This document shows, piece by piece, positions 58,878 through 64,000 of a stretch of DNA of 64,000 bases. Numbering within the stretch: the stretch's first letter is position 1; the number at the start of each line of letters is the position of its first letter. The translations under genes and the position numbers were made by a program. A model generated the notes under the pieces. It saw only the letters and a program-made list of their open reading frames with translations, was not told the origin of the DNA and searched no databases. This DNA comes from Allomyces arbusculus (Eukaryota; Blastocladiomycota; Blastocladiomycetes; Blastocladiales; Blastocladiaceae), in assembly GCA_027604705.1 (NCBI GenBank), contig JADHYV010000002.1, positions 62,001-126,000 on the forward strand. The letters are read 5' to 3'.

Positions 58878-59875
58878 GGTGGCGAGTGCGGTCGGGCAAG
58901 CTCGTGCAGCTGGTTGAGGAGGTCGACGGTGCTGGACGAAGCAACGGCGACGACGGCGGTGGGGGACGGCGGGCGGCGGCAGCAAAGAGAGAGAGGGAAG
59001 CAGAAACCGGGAGGCGGGCTGCGGCGGGGGTGCGGCGGCGGCTCTCTTGAAATGGGCGTCGATGGACTTGCGGCGCGTGAAGCTTTTGGCAACAACACAT
59101 CGACAACCAGCTCGTTGCCGTTCGAACCGCTGAACTGTGCGTGCTGCTCTCCTTTGCGCGCGCTGCCCGCTCATTGCGAAAGGTGGGCAGCCCCGTTTGC
59201 TGGCGCGACTCTGCTTCTTGCTTCAAACCGTACTGCGCGGCGCCTTCGCCGCATCAGCGCTAATCAGTCCCTATTCCGACGTATTTATTTGCGGAGATAT
59301 CTGGCGATGTTGCGTGCTCGTCCATTCTCGCATTGAATCAAGGCTGCCCATGAAGAGCGCGGCCATTGTGGATGAATATGCTCGCAACGGGGTATGCAGA
59401 GTGATTGTGGACCTCTGGAAATCGAGTAATTTTCGCATGCTTTGAGCAGGTTTGAGCATCAACCTGCTGGGCGGCGTGCTCCCCATCACCAACGCACGCC
59501 GCGCACAAGTGGTGCGCGCGCACATCCCGCGCACTGGAGCGCGCCTCGTTTACCGATAAACGGGTGAGCGGTCGTCCGTTTCCGGGCGGTGTCATGAAAC
59601 GCCATTCCGCCACCGCGCGTGCTCGACGGTTTTGCCTGGGCCATGGTCGACGGGCGGGAGCGCAGGTCGCCAGGTCGGAGGATGATGGTAACTGTCGAGT
59701 TTATGATGTTTGCTCCGGGAATCAAGGGGGAGGACTGGGGCAAGCGCATGTCAAATACAAATGGATGTTCATCAATAACAGCACACGCGCTGCGCGCGTG
59801 TTCTATAACACCTGCGACGCAAACCGGCTGCGAGGGCGCGACTGCGATCAAGAGCAAAGAGTCCCAGGTGGAAAA
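58878..59875. other. Intergenic: septin 5' flank and hydrolase 3' flank
   Basis: About 1 kb between tandem minus-strand genes. It holds open frames without domains; one on the minus strand just upstream of the septin ATG (ending SSSTVDLLNQLHELA) could be an unrecognised first exon. Confidence 0.3.
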
Positions 59876-61340
59876 TCATAGCTTGCTCGTGGGCATCGTA
59901 ACCCGCCGAGTATCAAACGAAATTGCGCGAGTAGGCGCCGAATACTCCCGAACGAATCGGAGGATGTTGTCGACAATGACGGGCGCGGAATCGCGGTCCA
60001 AATGCGGATGATGCCCACCTAGTTGGGTGGAGAAGTATGGAACAAACCGCGGAGTCAATTTTCGTTAATTCGAGCTCACAAGACGGAGCACACGCGTACC
60101 TTTAACCTCCAACACCTCCTTGGTGTTCACCGCGGCAAGCCGATCCTGGATTTTGGGTGCCGTCAAATCGATGTAGCCGTCCTTGCCGAACACAAACAGA
60201 ACCGGGCACTGAATCCCGCGCAGCATCGTCATGGCCACCTCCTTGGTCGTTTCGCCGAGCCACGGCAGCGTCAGCGCCATGTCCGTCCGCCAAGTGTACT
60301 CGATCACGCGCGCGCCCGACTCGGTGCGCGTAAAGACGGGCTCGACACCGCGCTCGGCCAGCTCGCGCGCGCCCTCGAGCGGGACCGACAGCTTGGCTTG
60401 CGACCGCGCGATCGCCGCGGCCTCGAGACTCGGGTAACGCGGTTTGCTGGACCCGCTGGCAAGCCGCCGGTCGCGCGTGTCGTAGTGAGCGCGCAGTTGC
60501 ACGGGGAACCGGGACGGCGGAGCGTCGGCTTGCCCAACAATCTCAATCGAGATGAAGTGCGTCACTCTGAACAAAGCGAGCCGGAGAAGGAGACGTCGGG
60601 ATCGAAGAACAACGTTACGCTCAAAGCTTCAGAGTGCAGGACTCGCCAAGTAACGTACCGCTCCGGGAAAATGGTGCAAAAGTTGGTCAAAATGACGCCG
60701 CCCATGCTGTGCCCGACCGCGACAAACGTCTCGAGCGCGAAATGATCGACAATGACCTTGACATCGCTCAGGTACCCAGTCGGCCCAAAGTAGCGCTCCT
60801 GCGAGTGCGAAGAGAGGCCGTGGCCTGAAAAGTCGATCGCAACAAAAATAGCCTTGCCCGGATGATTGCGGATGATCAGGCTATCGGCCAAGGAAACGTC
60901 AGGTTTCGATGCAAAGAGACACGACGCTAACGTCGTCGCAGCAGAGAGTCGTGCGTACGGCGCGATGAAATTGTAGGTCGCGGCGTTGTCCAACCTGCGG
61001 GCAAAGCGCAGTCATTTGTCAGTCCTTGCTCCATCCCCAGCGACATCCTGAAGCGGAAAAATCAAGGAGGGACAAACCATCCATGGCATGCAACAAACGC
61101 CTGGTCAAACTCTTGAATGTTGCCCCACACCTATGGCGGTTTAAAACATCGATCAGCATCCAAATCATTTTGCCCAAACCATCGCCCACCACATGCACAG
61201 ACACCCTGCCACGGCTTCGCGATGATACGCGTTCGCGTGCATTGTCGGTTGAAAGAAACCTGTGCTACCTTGGCAGCGACCGTGTCGCTCGAACCCGGCG
61301 CGACCGGCACGAAGATATCGGCAACGAGGATGTCGCTCAT
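59876..61340 (-). CDS. Alpha/beta hydrolase, SERHL-like
   Basis: Serine hydrolase of the epoxide-hydrolase/SERHL-like branch of the alpha/beta fold. Five exons: 61340-61260, 61130-61078, 60994-60659, 60566-60100, 60018-59876, 359 residues. Family blocks: VACHGWLDNAATYNFIAP (HGW oxyanion motif, assembled across a splice), FVAIDFSGHGLSSHS, the nucleophile elbow VGHSMGGVIL with catalytic Ser, the acid strand VLFVFGKDGYIDL, and the catalytic His in GGHHPHLD, which lies in the last exon. The middle lid region is family-specific. The substrate is unknown. An ATG at 61379 would add 13 residues to the N-terminus. Divergent from the methyltransferase gene. Confidence 0.88.
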
Positions 61341-62096
61341 TTTGCTTGCTGAGGGGGTGCAGGTGCAGGTGGACGACAAGTGCTATGGGGTGTGGTCGCT
61401 TTTGACCGTTCGGCAGAAAGATGCTGGAGATGATGCCGAGAGCGAGAGCGTGCACGCGCAGGAACTGGTTGATGGTCAACGTTGGCGATGGCAGCAGATT
61501 TCAACGTCGACACCCGCAGACACTTGCCCTCGCCGTGGTTCGTGCAGTTAGCGTGGTGCTTCTCTGGGAAAATAATTCCCAGTCTCTGTCAGCAGGTTGC
61601 GCTTGCTTGCGCTCAGCAGTTGTGCTCAGAGCGGCCCAAGCGCTGTCAGGTCATCGTTTGCCGACAGCCGAGCGAAGCCGGGAAAGCCGAGCTTCCCGGT
61701 CCGTGCAAGTTTTGGCCGCCTCTCGCCGCTGCAAACGGCCGACGCAGTCACGCCATCGTGTCGACAGACTTTTGCAGCAGGTTGGAGGACGAGCGGATGC
61801 CTTCAGCAACGACGAGCAGGGACGCGCGCGTGCCGAGAGCCGCTGGCCGCGGCCGCAGGCCGTCATCAAGCCCGCTGCTGCAGGTGCCAGCAGAGGGCAC
61901 TAAGGAAATGGGCTTTGGAGAAGTCCACATCATCGCAACGTGCTTGACAGCCCAGACTGGCGAGGCCAATTTTCGACGTTTGTCGCCGGTCTTTCTCTCA
62001 CGTTGACGCGTCTCGACCGTTTGAAACAGCAGCAGCAGCAAGCACAACGAGTTTTGATTCTACAAACACGCAGCAAGTGCAGTCAAGGGCGAGCAA
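61341..62096. promoter_or_regulatory. Divergent intergenic region hydrolase / METTL21-like
   Basis: About 760 bp between divergent start codons. A CAG run (62028-62039) lies in the probable 5' UTR of the plus-strand gene. No other motif recognised. Confidence 0.3.
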
Positions 62097-63155
62097 ATGA
62101 CGGCGATCATGACGCAAGGAGAGCCGACGACCGCTCTCGCTTCAAGTGCATCTGTCGATGCCAAGCCGGACATGATCGACGTGCCCGTGCTCGCTCCCGA
62201 ATACACTGCTCAGCTTCCGACCCGCGAGATTGACGTTGACCCCTGCATCGACCGCAACGGCGACAACAATCGTGCAGGCGAGTATGGGGGACTCGCTGAC
62301 TCTGCCAATGAGCTCGCGCCTTTGGTTATTCGCGAGGATCCGACAGGCCATTGTGCGGGCGGGACCGGTGCGACGGTGTGGGACTCGGCGCTCGTTTTGC
62401 TGCACTGGTTCGAGACTCGCCAACGACAAGAGGCCCGCGGCACGGCCGGAACGTTTGCGACGGCGAAAAGGGATTGGGCACGCGCGTTCCCGTCCTTGGT
62501 TCAAGACGCGCGGGCCAAGCCGTTGCGTATCGTCGAGCTCGGTGCGGGTGTTGGTGGGGTTGGATTGGGGCTCGCGCGGATCTTGCCCACGGCGCAGGTT
62601 GTTTTGACCGACCACGCGATTGCGCTGCCGCTGCTGTGCGAAAATGCGAGCACGGCCTACCCAGTCCCGGAACCTGCGGCGATGAGAAGCGCGTCGGGCT
62701 CGCAGGGTCAAGTGGTCGTGCAGCACCTCGACTTTTATGACTACTTGCCACTGGCGTCTGCACCACGAGCCGAACCTCCGCAACAAACCAGCGATCGCGC
62801 CCCATCACTCTCCACCTTGGTATTTCACCCGACGGCGACGCGGTCAGTCCGGCGATTCGCTCCCGACGAGCATCCCATTGACCTGATTGTCTTTAGCGAC
62901 TTGATCTGGTGGGCACCGCTGCACGAGCCGCTCGTGGCCACGCTTCGCGCCCTGACCGCGACCAACCCGCACGCGTACATTGCGTTTGCGTACGAGCGGC
63001 GCGATTTCGAAAAGGAGGTGCCCTTTTTTCGCGCGCTGGGTACCGACCATTTCTTTTTCAACGTTCCGGACGCGGAACTGCACCCGCAGTGGCAGGCAGC
63101 CGATGAGATTTCAGTGTTTATTGCGCGGCGGCGCAATGCGGTCGTTAGCTCTTGA
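62097..63155 (+). CDS. METTL21/Efm-type protein lysine methyltransferase
   Basis: Seven-beta-strand SAM methyltransferase of the Methyltransf_16 family, whose members methylate lysines of elongation factors, chaperones and similar targets. Intronless, 352 residues. Motifs: GATVWDSALVLLHWF (the W-D-[SA]-[AG] block typical of the family), RIVELGAGVGGVGLGLARIL (SAM motif I), VVLTDHAIALPLLCEN (motif II), then DLIVFSDLIWWAPLHEP, where the family usually has DxxY and here has DLIWW, and YIAFAYERRDFEKEVPFF. The C-terminus ends in the expected strand ADEISVFIARR. A Ser/Thr/Pro insertion sits before motif post-II. The protein substrate cannot be assigned. The start is the first ATG; another lies four codons downstream. 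Confidence 0.85.
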   Translation: MTAIMTQGEPTTALASSASVDAKPDMIDVPVLAPEYTAQLPTREIDVDPCIDRNGDNNRAGEYGGLADSANELAPLVIREDPTGHCAGGTGATVWDSALVLLHWFETRQRQEARGTAGTFATAKRDWARAFPSLVQDARAKPLRIVELGAGVGGVGLGLARILPTAQVVLTDHAIALPLLCENASTAYPVPEPAAMRSASGSQGQVVVQHLDFYDYLPLASAPRAEPPQQTSDRAPSLSTLVFHPTATRSVRRFAPDEHPIDLIVFSDLIWWAPLHEPLVATLRALTATNPHAYIAFAYERRDFEKEVPFFRALGTDHFFFNVPDAELHPQWQAADEISVFIARRRNAVVSS

Positions 63156-63742
63156 GCCAATATATTTTTTGATGTGATTTGGAGGTCATGCCAGAGGACG
63201 GTGTCCTTTTCCACTGTCGCGCGCATCACCAAGCTTCAAACGAGTTTTCACTGGCCAGAAAAAGGGTCAGGTCGTCATTTTCAACGGTGCCGCTGGAGTA
63301 GCCATCTTTGCCATAACATAAATTCAGCAAAGGAAGCAAACTGTGGGAACATTTCTTCCGAGCCCCTTGTCAAAAACCAAGGAAACCCGGCTTTTTACAG
63401 GTCCAAACGTTGGTCTTTCCTCCCTCTGTTTAGCCAAGAAACCGGTCAAAACCCGGCGCGGCCAGCCGTTGCCGGCAAAGAGGATTCAAAAGAACTGAAG
63501 ATCACTTTCAGTGCCGCGGCACGGCGTCTTATTGATCGTGGCGACGGGAAAAGGAACTAGTAACGGATCAGGTGGCTGACTGCACGTGGAAAACGTGGAC
63601 AACGCATGACAAGAGCTGATCAATGTGCGAGACGTGCTGTCGCTCATTCACTTCCTGCAGTCGCCTAATCGTTGTTCGAGCGCAGGCCCACGCTTGCGGC
63701 CAAATAATGACGACCACCGACCAATATCCGAGCCACTTGTAG
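63156..63742. other. Intergenic or 5' part of the last gene
   Basis: About 590 bp between the methyltransferase and the first supported exon of the CFAP57-like gene. It should contain that gene's promoter and any first exon, which I could not identify. Confidence 0.3.
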
Positions 63743-64000
63743 CAAAATGACGGCACTATCATTGAGGTGATTCTTGATCCGGCCACGATCCAAGCAGCTG
63801 CAAGCCCATTGCTCCTCCAGCAGCAGATCGATACCAACACTTTCAAGCAACTCGATTCGTGTAGTCACATCTTTGGCCTCAACGGCGCCGTGTCGCATGC
63901 GCTGCACCAGCTCGACGACCAGCACATCATCTACCCGGCGGGATCAAGCATCATTGTCTGCAATGTCGAGCAAAAGAGCCAGCGCTTCATTTCGCTCAAC
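63743..64000 (+). CDS. CFAP57: CFAP57-like flagellar WD-repeat protein (partial)
   Basis: An open frame running off the window edge, with a plausible acceptor (cacttgtag) just before it. It reads VILDPATIQAAASPLLL, then CSHIFGLNGAVSHALHQLDD, QHIIYPAGSSIIVCNVEQKS and QRFISLN. The HIFGLxxGV...IIYPAGNxxVxYNVxQKxQxFI pattern is the N-terminal signature of CFAP57 (WDR65), a protein of the inner-arm dynein/regulatory region of motile axonemes. Only about 86 codons are in the window, so a related ciliary WD protein (CFAP52, CFAP44) is not excluded. The start codon is not identified; a short upstream exon is likely. This gene implies a flagellated life stage. Confidence 0.62.

Overview
The window is nuclear DNA of a fungus with small, intron-rich, GC-rich genes on both strands. 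I count 26 protein-coding genes or gene fragments plus one gene that looks broken. Introns are mostly 65-125 bp with GT-AG ends, and reading frames join exactly across nearly every splice proposed here. The set includes fungal markers: a Sla1 adaptor, a septin, Abz1-type fused aminodeoxychorismate synthase and Sas10/Utp3. At the right edge lies the start of a flagellar WD-repeat protein (CFAP57-like). Fungal core genes together with a flagellar gene point to a zoosporic fungus. The high GC suggests Blastocladiomycota (Allomyces/Catenaria-like), but that placement is inference. I see no rRNA, tRNA, CRISPR or transposon.

Layout. 0-5.2 kb: SLA1 (minus, cut by the edge), TRM8, isovaleryl-CoA dehydrogenase. 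5.8-9.9 kb: rac1 and TRM1 (both minus). 10.4-13.1 kb: ABZ1. 13.3-16.2 kb: an AGPAT/LCLAT-type acyltransferase and MED6 (both minus). 16.9-20.0 kb: a kinase with RA, PH and AGC kinase domains. 20.5-21.8 kb: a secreted LPMO-like protein. 22.3-25.5 kb: CAB4 and COX15. 25.9-28.4 kb: ribosomal proteins L21 and S9. 29.9-39.8 kb: three low-complexity-rich proteins (coiled coil, CCCH finger, C2H2 finger). 40.8-45.0 kb: Rab GDI (minus) and a DUF1365 protein. 45.6-47.0 kb: a probably broken gene. 47.5-54.1 kb: HID1, FBXO9-like and a GST-fold protein. 54.5-61.3 kb: SAS10/UTP3, a septin and an alpha/beta hydrolase (all minus). 62.1-63.2 kb: a METTL21-type methyltransferase, then the CFAP57-like fragment.

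There is no operon-like grouping. Several genes share themes: tRNA modification (TRM8, TRM1), translation and rRNA processing (RPL21, RPS9, SAS10), cytoskeleton and traffic (SLA1, rac1, septin, GDI1, HID1), and mitochondrial metabolism (IVD, COX15). The items most worth a second look are the RA-PH-AGC kinase, a septin with an EF-hand-like loop and a 6-nt microexon, a GDI whose first coding exon is only the ATG, and a protein with an apparent N-terminal copper-binding histidine.
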